From Methylococcaceae bacterium (GTDB lineage: Bacteria; Pseudomonadota; Gammaproteobacteria; Methylococcales; Methylococcaceae): 32,576 nt of DNA. Shown here one piece after another: positions 15,902-23,158 of this stretch. The first letter of the stretch is position 1; each line of letters begins with the position of its first letter. Made by a program: the position numbers and the translations under genes. Location of the stretch: NCBI GenBank assembly GCA_004299145.1, contig SCQD01000212.1, forward strand, positions 1-32,576, given 5' to 3'. The notes under the pieces were generated by a model. That model did no database searches, was not told where the DNA came from, and saw nothing but the letters and a program-made list of their open reading frames with translations.

Positions 15902-16345
15902 CTAAAAAATAGTGGTTGGCTGTTGACTAACGTGACAATTTCTTTGTTTTGTCAGTATTTGTTTGAGCTTTGCCGACATAATTGATTTTTCTTGGCAGTT
16001 TGAATCGCACTCGGTCACTTTCTCCAGCGCTTCCACTACGCAGACCTTGATTTCTGCCAAAACCCGATTCAGCGACGATATTTCAGTTTCCAAAGCGGCT
16101 ATCCTTTCCTTCCACAACTTTTCGTCTGCTCTGTGGGCATCTTTCAACTCCCGGATGTCATCACCCATACGGGTGATTTCGCCTTGTAGATTGTTGTAAA
16201 TCGTGGCTTCCGCTCGGTCCTTCCGCGTTTCCGTCGCCTCGGATGACAATAATCGCCATAGTTTTTTGCCGATGACGAGCAAAAATGACAGCCCGGCTGT
16301 ACCGCCTGCCAATACTTCAATATTCGGTATCTCGTCCAGCTTCAT
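15902..16345 (-). CDS. Membrane-anchored coiled-coil protein between tail genes
   Basis: This is a 147-aa protein. It has one hydrophobic segment near the N-terminus (about 10-28, VLAGGTAGLSFLLVIGKKLW), then a charged region (about 35-115) with heptad-like character (ELKDAHRADEKLWKERIAAL, ETEISSLNRVLAEIKVCVVE). Three or four Cys follow (KVCVVE, CDSNCQEK, QRNCHV). The layout of N-terminal anchor plus periplasmic coiled coil, at about 150 aa, is like i-spanins (Rz) and some holin-associated proteins, but no nested Rz1 lipoprotein was seen. AGGG eight bases before ATG supports the start. It sits 14 bases after the tail terminator-like gene. A lysis role is a guess. Confidence 0.6.
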   Translation of the reverse strand: MKLDEIPNIEVLAGGTAGLSFLLVIGKKLWRLLSSEATETRKDRAEATIYNNLQGEITRMGDDIRELKDAHRADEKLWKERIAALETEISSLNRVLAEIKVCVVEALEKVTECDSNCQEKSIMSAKLKQILTKQRNCHVSQQPTTIF

Positions 16346-16359
16346 TTACAAACCCTGAC

Positions 16360-16791
16360 TTACAACGGCATTTGCACGGTAAAAAAACTCGGGAACTCCC
16401 CGTAACCCACTTCGAAATACGGCAATCCGCAGCCGTCGAAACGTAGCGCGTGGGTCAGCGTTGGCGGCAACCAGCCTTTGAGGGCGTTGATGACGCCCAG
16501 CTGCAACGGCCCAGCCTGCATGGCGGTGGTGTTGATATCGTTGGGATCGCGAATATTCGCCACCGCCACCGTCACTTGCCACATTTGCTTGATCACTTGC
16601 ACCGCGCCTTTTTGCGTATCACCCGCCGGCTCGCTAGGGCCGGCCAGCACGAACGCCGCCGGGCAGTATTTGGCGATGTCCTGCACGCCGGCCAAAATCG
16701 AACCGGAGGCCACGGTTTTCAGCCCCAGCACTTGCGACGCCAAGCGCTCGATAATCAACGGCTCGAGGACGTAGAGGTTATTTAACGCCAC
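16360..16791 (-). CDS. Tail terminator-like protein (gpU position)
   Basis: This is a 143-aa protein (MALNNLYVLEPLIIERLASQ). The pattern of an N-terminal helix, then SGSILAGVQDIAKYCPAAFV and a strand KQMWQVTVAVANIRD, with a C-terminal FDGCGLPYFEVGYGEFPSFF, matches phage tail terminator or minor tail U-type proteins that cap the tail tube. It follows the gpZ-like gene with a 14-base overlap and precedes the tail tube gene, the same place as lambda U. The family match is by pattern. Confidence 0.65.
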   Translation of the reverse strand: MALNNLYVLEPLIIERLASQVLGLKTVASGSILAGVQDIAKYCPAAFVLAGPSEPAGDTQKGAVQVIKQMWQVTVAVANIRDPNDINTTAMQAGPLQLGVINALKGWLPPTLTHALRFDGCGLPYFEVGYGEFPSFFTVQMPL

Positions 16792-17314
16792 GCACGTTGA
16801 CCTCGTAGTTCAATTCCTGCCGCATAACGTCCCGCAGGCGCGGCCCGACCAGCTTGGCTACCCGTTCCGCCGCGTCTTTGGCACCCAGCATGGCCACCGT
16901 TTGCTCATCAATGGGCAAACGCGCTTTGCCGAACCGCTTGAACACGCCCTGGTGGCCGCTGCGCATGCGCGCCACGAAGCCTTTTTCAAAGTAAAACTGG
17001 CGCGCCCAGGCACCGCCTTCATCCTGCTGCAATTGGCCGATGTAGCCGGATTTGACCGGGTTGTAGCCCAGCCAAACCGCACCGCTGCCATCGGGCGCTA
17101 TGCGGCTGCTGATACGCCGGCCTTTGCCTTTGTGTATCAAAACGCTCAACGGGATTTGCGTGGTCAATGCCACTTGCCGCGCCAGTTGTGACGTGGCGAA
17201 TGCCGTGACTTTGCGGATCGTCCGCTTGCTGGCCCGTTCAATTTGCCGGGGCAGGGCGGCGAACTCGCTAACCGCTTCGTCCAGTCCGTCAAGACTGACC
17301 TGTAGACGGATCAT
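16778..17314 (-). CDS. Minor tail protein Z-like
   Basis: This is a 178-aa basic protein (MIRLQVSLDGLDEAVSEFAA). After an initial beta strand there is an amphipathic helix (FAALPRQIERASKRTIRKVT), a Lys/Arg/Gly stretch (LIHKGKGRRISSRIAPDGSG), then GAVWLGYNPVKSGYIGQL and FYFEKGFVARMRSGHQGVF. Its C-terminal helix includes AAERVAKLVGPRLRDVMRQE. The order and the VWLGYNP...FVARMRSGHQGVFKR signature are those of prophage minor tail protein Z, needed at the head-tail joining stage. It overlaps the next gene by 14 bases. Confidence 0.8.
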   Translation of the reverse strand: MIRLQVSLDGLDEAVSEFAALPRQIERASKRTIRKVTAFATSQLARQVALTTQIPLSVLIHKGKGRRISSRIAPDGSGAVWLGYNPVKSGYIGQLQQDEGGAWARQFYFEKGFVARMRSGHQGVFKRFGKARLPIDEQTVAMLGAKDAAERVAKLVGPRLRDVMRQELNYEVNVRGVK

Positions 17315-17352
17315 GACAAAATGGCAGGACAGCCGTTTTGCACGGCGCAGCC

Positions 17353-17387
17353 GCCCCGAAGGGGTGAATGGGCGGGAAGCCCATTCA
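17353..17387. repeat. Tandem hairpins in the Z/FII intergenic gap
   Basis: Two inverted repeats lie side by side on the plus strand: ccccgaagggg (17354-17364) and tgaatgggc-gggaa-gcccattca (17365-17387), the latter a perfect 9-bp stem with a 5-base loop. The outer arm of the second one supplies the TGA stop of the FII-like gene. There is no T-run in either direction, so this is more a dispersed repeat or an mRNA-stabilising hairpin than a terminator. Confidence 0.55.
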
Positions 17388-17726
17388 TGAAAACGCCCTC
17401 AGCGTCAGCGTGGTCATGCCACCATCGTCGGGTCTGGTCTGCACGACAACAAACACGCCTTGATCCGGCACTTCCACGTCCACGCCATCGCTGCCGCCGA
17501 CTGCTACCCATTCCGCCGTTGCCAGTTGCAAAGTGGGATCTGGGCTATGCGTCGGCACGCCGCGTCCCCGATTGCCGCCACCCCCCAATGTGCCAACCAT
17601 CACCGGCGCGGTATAAATCCCGGTGACCGGATACTGATAGCCGTCGACGGTGATGGTGGCGGGACCACCAAAACCTGTGCCATCCGTGGCGAGCAACGCT
17701 TGGCGCATGGGGGCGAAGTCGATCAT
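17385..17726 (-). CDS. Head-tail connector (gpFII-like)
   Basis: This is a 113-aa protein (MIDFAPMRQALLATDGTGFG). It is rich in beta strands: ATITVDGYQYPVTGIYTAPV, a Gly-rich loop (TLGGGGNRGRGV), and VEVPDQGVFVVVQTRPDDGG. The length and the strand pattern of I-x-V-D-G...VTGIY...PTLQL suit the gpFII family of head-tail joining proteins, which form the attachment ring for the tail. It follows the 74-84-aa gene with an ATGA overlap at 17723-17726, and precedes gpZ-like, the same order as lambda FI-FII-Z. Confidence 0.65.
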   Translation of the reverse strand: MIDFAPMRQALLATDGTGFGGPATITVDGYQYPVTGIYTAPVMVGTLGGGGNRGRGVPTHSPDPTLQLATAEWVAVGGSDGVDVEVPDQGVFVVVQTRPDDGGMTTLTLRAFS

Positions 17727-17947
17727 GGCGCCGCTTCATCCGGGCGGGTTTCATCCTCCGGCGCGGGCCAATCAGCCAAACCGCGCAGTACCAGGCTTTC
17801 CGCTTCCGCCGCTTCCAGTGCAATGGAGCTGCCGGGCGGGACGGTCTCGCCTTGCGCCACCACGGCGCTGACGCGCAGGATCACCGCTTTTGTTGTCGGC
17901 TTTCCAGAAGCCTGAGTCATTCCGACTAGCGTCGGCGGCTTTGCCAT
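17723..17947 (-). CDS. Small head protein (gpFI position)
   Basis: This is a 74-aa protein if started at the ATG at 17947 (MAKPPTLVGMTQASGKPTTK), which has AAGG upstream. An in-frame ATG at 17977 would give 84 aa but would overlap the major capsid gene by 19 bases. It contains VILRVSAVVAQGETVPPGSS and ends APEDETRPDEAAP. The beta region VILRVSAVVAQGETVPPG followed by a Glu-rich 'EAAEAESLVLRGLADWP' helix resembles small head-completion proteins with a C-terminal 'L-x-x-G-A-A' motif. The N-terminal residues AKPPTLVGMTQASGK come from a REP-like element (17906-17942). Confidence 0.55.
   Translation of the reverse strand: MAKPPTLVGMTQASGKPTTKAVILRVSAVVAQGETVPPGSSIALEAAEAESLVLRGLADWPAPEDETRPDEAAP
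17906..17942. repeat. REP-like element, copy C (in coding sequence)
   Basis: The plus strand reads agaagcctgagtcattccga, then ctagcgtcggcggcttt. It shares agaagcctgagtcattccg and cggcggcttt with the copies at 20609-20647 and 23653-23691. The inner stem here is CCGAC/GTCGG rather than CCGCG/CGCGG, a paired change that keeps the hairpin. The outer arms AAGCC/GGCTT also pair. It encodes residues 2-14 of the 74-aa head gene. Confidence 0.85.
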
Positions 17948-17958
17948 GGCTGCGCCCT

Positions 17959-18972
17959 TTACAAAACGGTGGCGCAAAAACTGGCGTTGACGCGCGTCGG
18001 CACCACCAGCGGCGCGGATTGCATGAGCAAATAGCGCACTGCCGGGTCTTTTTCCGTCCAGGACTTGGGAAAGTATTCCAGCGCTTGCAGGCCGGCGTCT
18101 TCGTCCTCAATGGCGCCAAAAGCGCGCACGCCTTCGATTTGCGAACCGGCCATGATGACGGTGCCGCTGGGCAGCATGGGTTGTTCGATGCCGTTGTCGT
18201 CGACGTACCAGTCGATGTAAACAAAGATGTTGTAAGCGTCGACCTGCCCCATGTAGGTGGCGCCTTGCTTGATGGCGGCTTCGGGAGTTAACGTCGCTGT
18301 AGTTTTGAAGCGGTCGATCCAGGCAATGACTGCCGGGTTCTTGCGGAAGACTTTCCAGGTGTCGATGTCCATGATGACGTCGGTCGGCGTGGCGCCGCTG
18401 GCCTTGGCGATCATCAACGACCACTCTTGCAGATGGTCCAGTGGGTCGACGCCGGACTGGTTCCAGCGGTTGACGCCGGTCAGCACCACGGTATTGCCGG
18501 CGGCGCGGCCAAAATTGACGTTTTGGGTGGGGTATCCTTCGCCGGTTACCGTGACGCCCCCTGTGCGAAACGCTTCCACCGCCATGGTTTCCAGGCGGCG
18601 GTCGATCATGTCAATTTGATCCTGCAAATCCATGGCGACCAGCGCAATCATGCGCTGCGCTGCCGACAGGGTGCCGCCTATGCCTTCGCCCGCCATGCGT
18701 TTGACGGCGCGGCGCGGCCTGAATACGCGCTTGTCTTTCACGTAGGCCGGCTTAAAAGTTTGGGTGGTGTAACCCTGGCTTTGCACAATACGGCCGGCCA
18801 CGACCGGCGACACAAAGGGGGCCAGGCGCCGCTTTTTATCGATCACATCGAAGTGAATTTCTTCGGATTCGTCCATCGAAACCCGCGGGAAATAGCGCGT
18901 TAAGAAAAACTGTGGCGAGATGATCAGGCTTTGCACAATGCCCAACAGCGTGTGGGTTGAAAATAAATCCAT
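17959..18972 (-). CDS. Major capsid protein (gpE family)
   Basis: This is a 337-aa protein. The start at 18972 (MDLFSTHTLLGIVQSLIISP) is chosen because GGGAG lies 9 bases upstream and it begins 4 bases after the decoration protein stop; the longer open frame to 19119 would overlap that gene. The sequence is typical of the lambda gpE family: FFLTRYFPRVSMDESEEIHFD, then RLAPFVSPVVAGRIVQSQGY, TQTFKPAYVKDKRVF, TDVIMDIDTWKVFRKNPAVI and a C-terminal MLPSGTVIMAGSQIEGVRAF. It forms the icosahedral shell in the HK97 fold. It lies in order D-E-FI as in lambda. Confidence 0.93.
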   Translation of the reverse strand: MDLFSTHTLLGIVQSLIISPQFFLTRYFPRVSMDESEEIHFDVIDKKRRLAPFVSPVVAGRIVQSQGYTTQTFKPAYVKDKRVFRPRRAVKRMAGEGIGGTLSAAQRMIALVAMDLQDQIDMIDRRLETMAVEAFRTGGVTVTGEGYPTQNVNFGRAAGNTVVLTGVNRWNQSGVDPLDHLQEWSLMIAKASGATPTDVIMDIDTWKVFRKNPAVIAWIDRFKTTATLTPEAAIKQGATYMGQVDAYNIFVYIDWYVDDNGIEQPMLPSGTVIMAGSQIEGVRAFGAIEDEDAGLQALEYFPKSWTEKDPAVRYLLMQSAPLVVPTRVNASFCATVL

Positions 18973-18976
18973 AACG

Positions 18977-19351
18977 TTAAGCTCCCAAGCTGGAAACGAG
19001 GAGGATGCCGCGCCGATCTTGCAGGCCGTCGCGGATGCCGGCGATGGTGTGTCCAGCGCCCAGGGTGAGGTTTTCGGCGATAAACTGGCCGCCGATCCAA
19101 GCGATAGCGGGTTTGTCACCGCCGCCGGCGTCGCAGGCTTCGGCCAGGATCAAGTCCGGCGTTTGAGAGCCATCCGTGGCGGCGGCTACGCTCAACGTGT
19201 ATTTGTCCGTGGTGGTGATTTTGCCCAGCACGGCGCCGGCGGGCAGGTTTTGGCCGGACAGCAGGGTGATGTTGCGGCTAACCAAGTCGTCAGCGTCGCC
19301 GGCGACGATTTCCTGGTACTGATACGGGGTCGATGAAAAGCTGGCTGGCAT
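18977..19351 (-). CDS. Head decoration protein (gpD family)
   Basis: This is a 124-aa protein (MPASFSSTPYQYQEIVAGDA). It matches the gpD family: N-terminal flexible arm, then NITLLSGQNLPAGAVLGKIT, a strand near DKYTLSVAAATDGSQTPDLI, and a C-terminal FIAENLTLGAGHTIAGIRDG with RGILLVSS. Trimers of this protein bind the three-fold axes of the expanded capsid and stabilise it against DNA pressure. It is located directly upstream of the major capsid gene. Confidence 0.9.
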   Translation of the reverse strand: MPASFSSTPYQYQEIVAGDADDLVSRNITLLSGQNLPAGAVLGKITTTDKYTLSVAAATDGSQTPDLILAEACDAGGGDKPAIAWIGGQFIAENLTLGAGHTIAGIRDGLQDRRGILLVSSLGA

Positions 19352-19363
19352 GGTCGTTGCACC

Positions 19364-19786
19364 TTATTGCACGGTGGTCGGAGCGCGCAACAGGCCGATG
19401 GAGGCCATAACGCTATGGATGTTCTTCATGGCTGTTGCGTCGCCGTCATCGTTGTCGGTGTCCGCGCCGACCTTGGGATTACCGATGGCCTGCATGTGCT
19501 TTTCAAACTCACTGACACCGGTTTTGCCGGACGGCGGTGGGGTTGCCGCCGGCAGGCTTGCCAACACTTTGCCGATCTGTTCCGCGCTCATGTCTGTTTC
19601 CAGGGCCATCGTTTGGGCCGTGGCTTCGCGCCCTTGGGCTTCCGGAAGGGCAAAAATGGCGGCCATGCGGGCTTTTTCGGCGGCAACGCCTTCGGCGTGA
19701 CCGGCTGTTTTACCGGTCGCGTGCGCCGTTTCGCGGGCTTTTTCCAGGTCGGCGGCGGTGTAGACCTGGTCGGTGGGTGTGGTCAT
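19364..19786 (-). CDS. Nested capsid scaffold (Nu3-like), internal start
   Basis: An in-frame internal ATG at 19786 (MTTPTDQVYTAADLEKARET) is preceded by GGGAG with about seven bases spacing, a better ribosome site than that of the full-length gene. The 140-aa product is helical and Ala/Glu-rich (KARMAAIFALPEAQGREATA), ends with SGKTGVSEFEKHMQAIGNPK and further polar residues, and resembles capsid scaffolds. This repeats the lambda C/Nu3 arrangement in which scaffold is made from an internal start inside the protease gene. Translation from this start is inference. Confidence 0.6.
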   Translation of the reverse strand: MTTPTDQVYTAADLEKARETAHATGKTAGHAEGVAAEKARMAAIFALPEAQGREATAQTMALETDMSAEQIGKVLASLPAATPPPSGKTGVSEFEKHMQAIGNPKVGADTDNDDGDATAMKNIHSVMASIGLLRAPTTVQ

Positions 19787-20650
19787 GGTTTTTCTCCCCA
19801 TGGGGTACGGTGTGGTTGATTGGGTAGCTTGAATACTGGAGATGACGGCATCCAGTGAGCCCAGCGCATCCGCCAGGCCAAAATCGACGGCTTTTTGCCC
19901 GACCAGCATTCCGCCGCGGGCGCCGGCGATTTGTTCCGGCGTTTTGCCGCGGTTGTCGGCGATGGCGCCGATGAATACCGCCGCCAGGTCGTCCACCAGA
20001 GTCTGGTAGACGGCGCGGCCTGGTTCGGTGCCATGATCCGGGCGCTTGTCGGGGGATTGGCTGGAGACGATTTCCAGCGGTGCGCTTTCGCTTTTCGGCG
20101 GTATGGACAGCACGACGCCGATGCTGCCGACCAAGGCCATGGGGTCCAGAACAATGCGCTGGGCGCCGGAAGCCAGCAGGTAGGCGGCGGATGCCGCTTG
20201 TCCGCTGACGTAGGCGGTCGTGGGCTTGCTAAGGCCCCGGATCATCGTCATCGCTTCATGCACGCCGGTGGTTTGGCCGCCGGGTGAGTGAATGTCGATT
20301 ACGATGTGCGAGACCGCCGGATTGGCGTCGGCGGCAGCGATGTCCTGCATGAATTGCTCCAGCGAGGTGGCGCCGGAAATTTCGGTGAACAAATTGGCTT
20401 TGGGGAATATCGGCCCGGACAGCGGAACAACCGCCACGCTGCCGTGCAGGGTGACGTCACGGGTATTTTCCAGGGGGCGGCCCAATCGCAGCGCCAGGGC
20501 TTCCGGGTCCTGGTTGTCGCGCTTGGCCACGCTGATAATGGTGTCCATCGCCTCGCGGGTGATGGCCCAGGGTTCGCCCAGCATGATGAAATCCATGGCC
20601 GTGCGCCTCAAGAAGCCTGAGTCATTCCGCGAGAACGCGGCGGCTTTCAT
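19364..20650 (-). CDS. S49-family head maturation protease with fused scaffold
   Basis: This is a 428-aa protein from the ATG at 20650, whose TGA overlap with the portal gene suggests coupling. A second candidate start at 20596 (MDFIMLGEPWAITREAMDTI) has GAGG nine bases upstream; the first 14 residues after 20650 come from a REP-like element. The protease domain spans about 60-285: PLSGPIFPKA, HIVIDIHSPGGQTTGVHEAM, the nucleophile region SGQAASAAYLLASG (Ser154) and IVSSQSPDKRPD with a likely catalytic Lys202. As in lambda gpC, it cuts scaffold and itself during prohead maturation. The C-terminal part (289-428) is the scaffold region. Confidence 0.88.
   Translation of the reverse strand: MKAAAFSRNDSGFLRRTAMDFIMLGEPWAITREAMDTIISVAKRDNQDPEALALRLGRPLENTRDVTLHGSVAVVPLSGPIFPKANLFTEISGATSLEQFMQDIAAADANPAVSHIVIDIHSPGGQTTGVHEAMTMIRGLSKPTTAYVSGQAASAAYLLASGAQRIVLDPMALVGSIGVVLSIPPKSESAPLEIVSSQSPDKRPDHGTEPGRAVYQTLVDDLAAVFIGAIADNRGKTPEQIAGARGGMLVGQKAVDFGLADALGSLDAVISSIQATQSTTPYPMGRKTMTTPTDQVYTAADLEKARETAHATGKTAGHAEGVAAEKARMAAIFALPEAQGREATAQTMALETDMSAEQIGKVLASLPAATPPPSGKTGVSEFEKHMQAIGNPKVGADTDNDDGDATAMKNIHSVMASIGLLRAPTTVQ
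20609..20647. repeat. REP-like element, copy B (at protease gene start)
   Basis: The plus strand reads caagaagcctgagtcattcc, then gcgagaacgcggcggcttt. It differs from copy A (23653-23691) at two loop positions only (agaa versus aaga). It has an inner stem CCGCG/CGCGG and outer arms AAGCC/GGCTT. It lies at the join of the portal stop and the protease start and encodes residues such as SRNDSGF in the N-terminal extension. Confidence 0.85.
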
Positions 20651-22314
20651 GCGTCCTCCGATGGGGGATCGACTTTTGGCGATGGCTCATTATCTGAAGC
20701 GTAGGCTTTTGGAGCTTTGGAAGTGGCCGCTTGCGGTTCTTCCCACAGGCCGCGTTCTTGCAAATATCGTTTTTCATAGGCGCGCTGGTCTGCGACGTCT
20801 TCAAAATCTTCGCCTTGTTCGGCGCATTCCATGGAGCGCGAGGTGACGCCCACGCGGATACGGCCTTCCACCGCGTCAATTTCTTTGCCGGGGTCCACCC
20901 AGCCGCGGCCTGCAAAAACCCAGCTCGCGCGGGTATAGGCGAACTGGTGGTCGTAGAAGCCGGGCGCGGCAATACGGCTTTTGTCGACGGCTTCTTCCAT
21001 CCAGATTTTGTAACAAGGTCTTAGCCAGTAATCCGACAGCCAGCGGCGGCGGCCCAGAAAGTAGCGCCAGGCTTCCAGCAACGCGGCGCGGGCGCTGGAG
21101 TAGTTGGTTTGGCTGAAATCCTTGAGCAGCAGCTCGTAGGGCATGTTCAGCCCAGCCGCGGCGTGGCGGTAAACGGCGGTCATGAACGCACCGAATTGGG
21201 CGTTGGGTCGCGTCGGCTGGTGGAATTTGAGGCTGGCGCCGGGCGGTACCGGGACGACGGTGTTGCTGCGTAGCGTGGGGCGATAATCGCGCAACTTTTG
21301 GAAGTAGGCGTTGGGGATGGCTTCGCCGGGCTTGGGGGCGCCGAAGGGACGCTCTTCTTCGAACAGGCGCGAGGCTTCTTCCGCCGGCAGGGTCGATTCG
21401 AGGAACGCCAGCACCATGGCGTTGGCCACGGTGGCATCCAGGTCGGCGTCGGCGTAACGTCCGGCCAGGTGAAACTGGCGCATGACGGCGGTGAAGATGG
21501 GTTTGCCGCGGCTTTGCCCAGTGCGCTCTTTGTCGTGCAAGTGGATGACGCGCGGTCTGCCCCAGGGCGTTTTGGCGGGAATGCGTTCGTAGTCGTTGGG
21601 ACCGGCTTGCAGCAGGCCGTAGCGGTCGCCGGGGTGGCTTTTGAGTATCCAGTAGGCTTGCGGTTTGCCTTTGTCGTTGACCTCAATACCCCCGCGCAGC
21701 AGCGGGTTGGCCGATAAATGCGGCGGCGTTGCCAGGCGGTCGGATTCGATCAGCATCAGCCGTGTCGACCATTTTAAGTGGGGTTCCGGCTCCCAGAGCG
21801 GCACGGCCAGGGCGTCGCCGTTGAGCATGGCGGAACGCAGCATCAGCAAGGTGAGCCCAAGGAAGGTCAACTGGCCGGCGGCGTCGCATTCTTCCGGCTC
21901 TTCGGCCCAGGTGCGGAATTGCGATTCCACGCCGTTGCCCCATTCACGCGCGGCTTCGCGATCCCAGCCCAACAGCCGGTAGTCCGGCTTGGCCGACAAG
22001 CGTAGTTGATGGCCGACGATGTTGTCGGCGTAGGTTTGCAGGGCGCCATGAACGACGCCGTTGTTGCGGTCGGCGTCGCGGGCGCGCGACATCAGCGTGG
22101 TGATGTCCGGCAGTGTGTCGGCGTCGGCGCTGGCGGCCAGCGGCGTCCAGGTGCGAAAGGCGGGATCGGTGGTGGAAGCGGCTGCGTGGGAACCTTGGCC
22201 GTGATAACCATAGCCGGTCATGGATAGGCCGCTATCCCCGGTGGTTACTGAGGGATGCTTGACCTTCGCCATACTGCGCAGGGATACCGCTTTGGCTGAG
22301 TAGGCTGCATCCAT
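20647..22314 (-). CDS. Portal protein (gpB family)
   Basis: This is a 555-aa protein (MDAAYSAKAVSLRSMAKVKH). It carries the lambda-type portal signature: LMSRARDADRNNGVVHGALQ, then YADNIVGHQLRLSAKPDYRL, RYGLLQAGPNDYERIPAKTP, the GRPRVIHLHDKERTGQSRGK motif, NMPYELLLKDFSQTNYSSAR and a C-terminal Asp/Glu-rich tail. Twelve copies form the ring at one capsid vertex through which DNA is packaged. It starts 3 bases after the gpW-like stop and ends in an ATGA overlap with the protease gene. Confidence 0.93.
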   Translation of the reverse strand: MDAAYSAKAVSLRSMAKVKHPSVTTGDSGLSMTGYGYHGQGSHAAASTTDPAFRTWTPLAASADADTLPDITTLMSRARDADRNNGVVHGALQTYADNIVGHQLRLSAKPDYRLLGWDREAAREWGNGVESQFRTWAEEPEECDAAGQLTFLGLTLLMLRSAMLNGDALAVPLWEPEPHLKWSTRLMLIESDRLATPPHLSANPLLRGGIEVNDKGKPQAYWILKSHPGDRYGLLQAGPNDYERIPAKTPWGRPRVIHLHDKERTGQSRGKPIFTAVMRQFHLAGRYADADLDATVANAMVLAFLESTLPAEEASRLFEEERPFGAPKPGEAIPNAYFQKLRDYRPTLRSNTVVPVPPGASLKFHQPTRPNAQFGAFMTAVYRHAAAGLNMPYELLLKDFSQTNYSSARAALLEAWRYFLGRRRWLSDYWLRPCYKIWMEEAVDKSRIAAPGFYDHQFAYTRASWVFAGRGWVDPGKEIDAVEGRIRVGVTSRSMECAEQGEDFEDVADQRAYEKRYLQERGLWEEPQAATSKAPKAYASDNEPSPKVDPPSEDA

Positions 22315-22317
22315 CGG

Positions 22318-22569
22318 CTACATGCCTACCCGAAAGGCGTGCGACGTGGCGCTGCCGCCGCGTTCCTTGGCGGCGATGGCGGCATTCAAATCGGCGATGT
22401 AGGCGTCCAGCCTGGCCGATTCGGTTTGCTGAAATTCGACGCGGTTGGCGCCTTGCCCCAGCGATACCGTGCGCATCCCGACGTTGAGTTTGTGACGCGC
22501 GCCCAGCGCTTCGGCTTTCCATTGCCGAAGCGTGGTCAGGTCATACTCTTTGTAATCGGTTGCTGCCAC
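22318..22569 (-). CDS. Head-tail joining protein (gpW-like)
   Basis: This is an 83-aa protein starting at GTG (22569-22567). The sequence KEYDLTTLRQWKAEALGARH, then VGMRTVSLGQGANRVEFQQT and ARLDAYIADLNAAIAAKERG, matches the gpW layout (helix, beta hairpin, helix) with the characteristic R-V-E-F/Q strand. Lambda gpW is 68 aa; this one is extended at both ends. It binds the portal and prepares it for tail joining. As in lambda it precedes the portal gene, here with 3 bases between. Confidence 0.8.
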   Translation of the reverse strand: MAATDYKEYDLTTLRQWKAEALGARHKLNVGMRTVSLGQGANRVEFQQTESARLDAYIADLNAAIAAKERGGSATSHAFRVGM

Positions 22570-22801
22570 CGGGGCGCCCTATCGCGTGGATGTTGCGATC
22601 AGGCTACCGATAAAGTTGTGACATGTTTAGTAAAGCGTGACACTATTTTTGCGCCGGGCGGTGAACCCCGAACCGCCTGGGCGGAACCGCTATCAGCCCG
22701 GATGTACTGAGTCGGCGAAGCGCATCTGTTGCGACCGGTGCTCACCGCACCCTACGTGCTACGGCGCAAATCTTTACGCCTTTTGGGGTGTATATTTCGC
22801 G
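22570..22801. promoter_or_regulatory. Intergenic region with paired direct repeats upstream of the gpW/portal operon
   Basis: This 232-bp gap is the second largest in the window. Two copies of a direct repeat, taaagttgtgaca (22611-22623) and taaagcgtgaca (22631-22642), start 20 bp apart, about two helical turns, 42 bases upstream of the gpW start. That spacing is typical of an activator or repressor site. The stretch 22690-22780 contains gcgcatctgttgcgaccggt and accgcaccctacgtgctacg, a form I associate with dispersed genomic repeats; I cannot confirm that here. A Mor-type regulator is encoded about 600 bp away. Function is inference. Confidence 0.4.
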
Positions 22802-23086
22802 TTATACCCATAAACTGTCAGCCGTGGCTTTCATATTGGCTTTTAGCTGGGCTATCGCTTTCCCTTCGTCTTCACCTTTACCAGTCGAGTAGTTATCATA
22901 AAATTTTTCATGGAATGGGTTATGGTCGCAAGCTGCAAATGCTTCCTCTGTCATATTTGTCGCGCCCATAAGAGCAAATCCACATCTTGCTTCTAACATG
23001 CCATCTTCATGCTGTTTCACATGCACTGGCGTTGTTCCTGCTATTCCAATATTGCTGCACTGGTAAATTACTGTTTCTTCAGTCAT
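22802..23086 (-). CDS. Probable moron, unknown 94-aa protein
   Basis: This is a 94-aa protein (MTEETVIYQCSNIGIAGTTP). It has a strong ribosome site (GGAG with spacing six, in gaggagcaacgatg read on the minus strand). The gene is lower in GC than its neighbours and is flanked by non-coding DNA on both sides (72 bp upstream, 232 bp downstream), unlike the packed genes around it. It contains HVKQHEDGMLEARCGFAL, FAACDHNPFHEKFYDNYSTG and ALM-x-TN, with no clear fold signal; Cys, His and acidic residues occur in pairs. The pattern suggests an independently acquired gene. I do not recognise it. Confidence 0.65.
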   Translation of the reverse strand: MTEETVIYQCSNIGIAGTTPVHVKQHEDGMLEARCGFALMGATNMTEEAFAACDHNPFHEKFYDNYSTGKGEDEGKAIAQLKANMKATADSLWV

Positions 23087-23158
23087 CGTTGCTCCTCGGT
23101 GTATAACCCGTCGCTCAACAGAAGCGCGGATTTAATCTATGTTTAAATTACGGGCGCT

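Noticed and set aside
18973-19119. Longer N-terminus for the major capsid protein
   Set aside because: The extension reads through the decoration protein in another frame; the ATG at 18972 has GGGAG and correct spacing.
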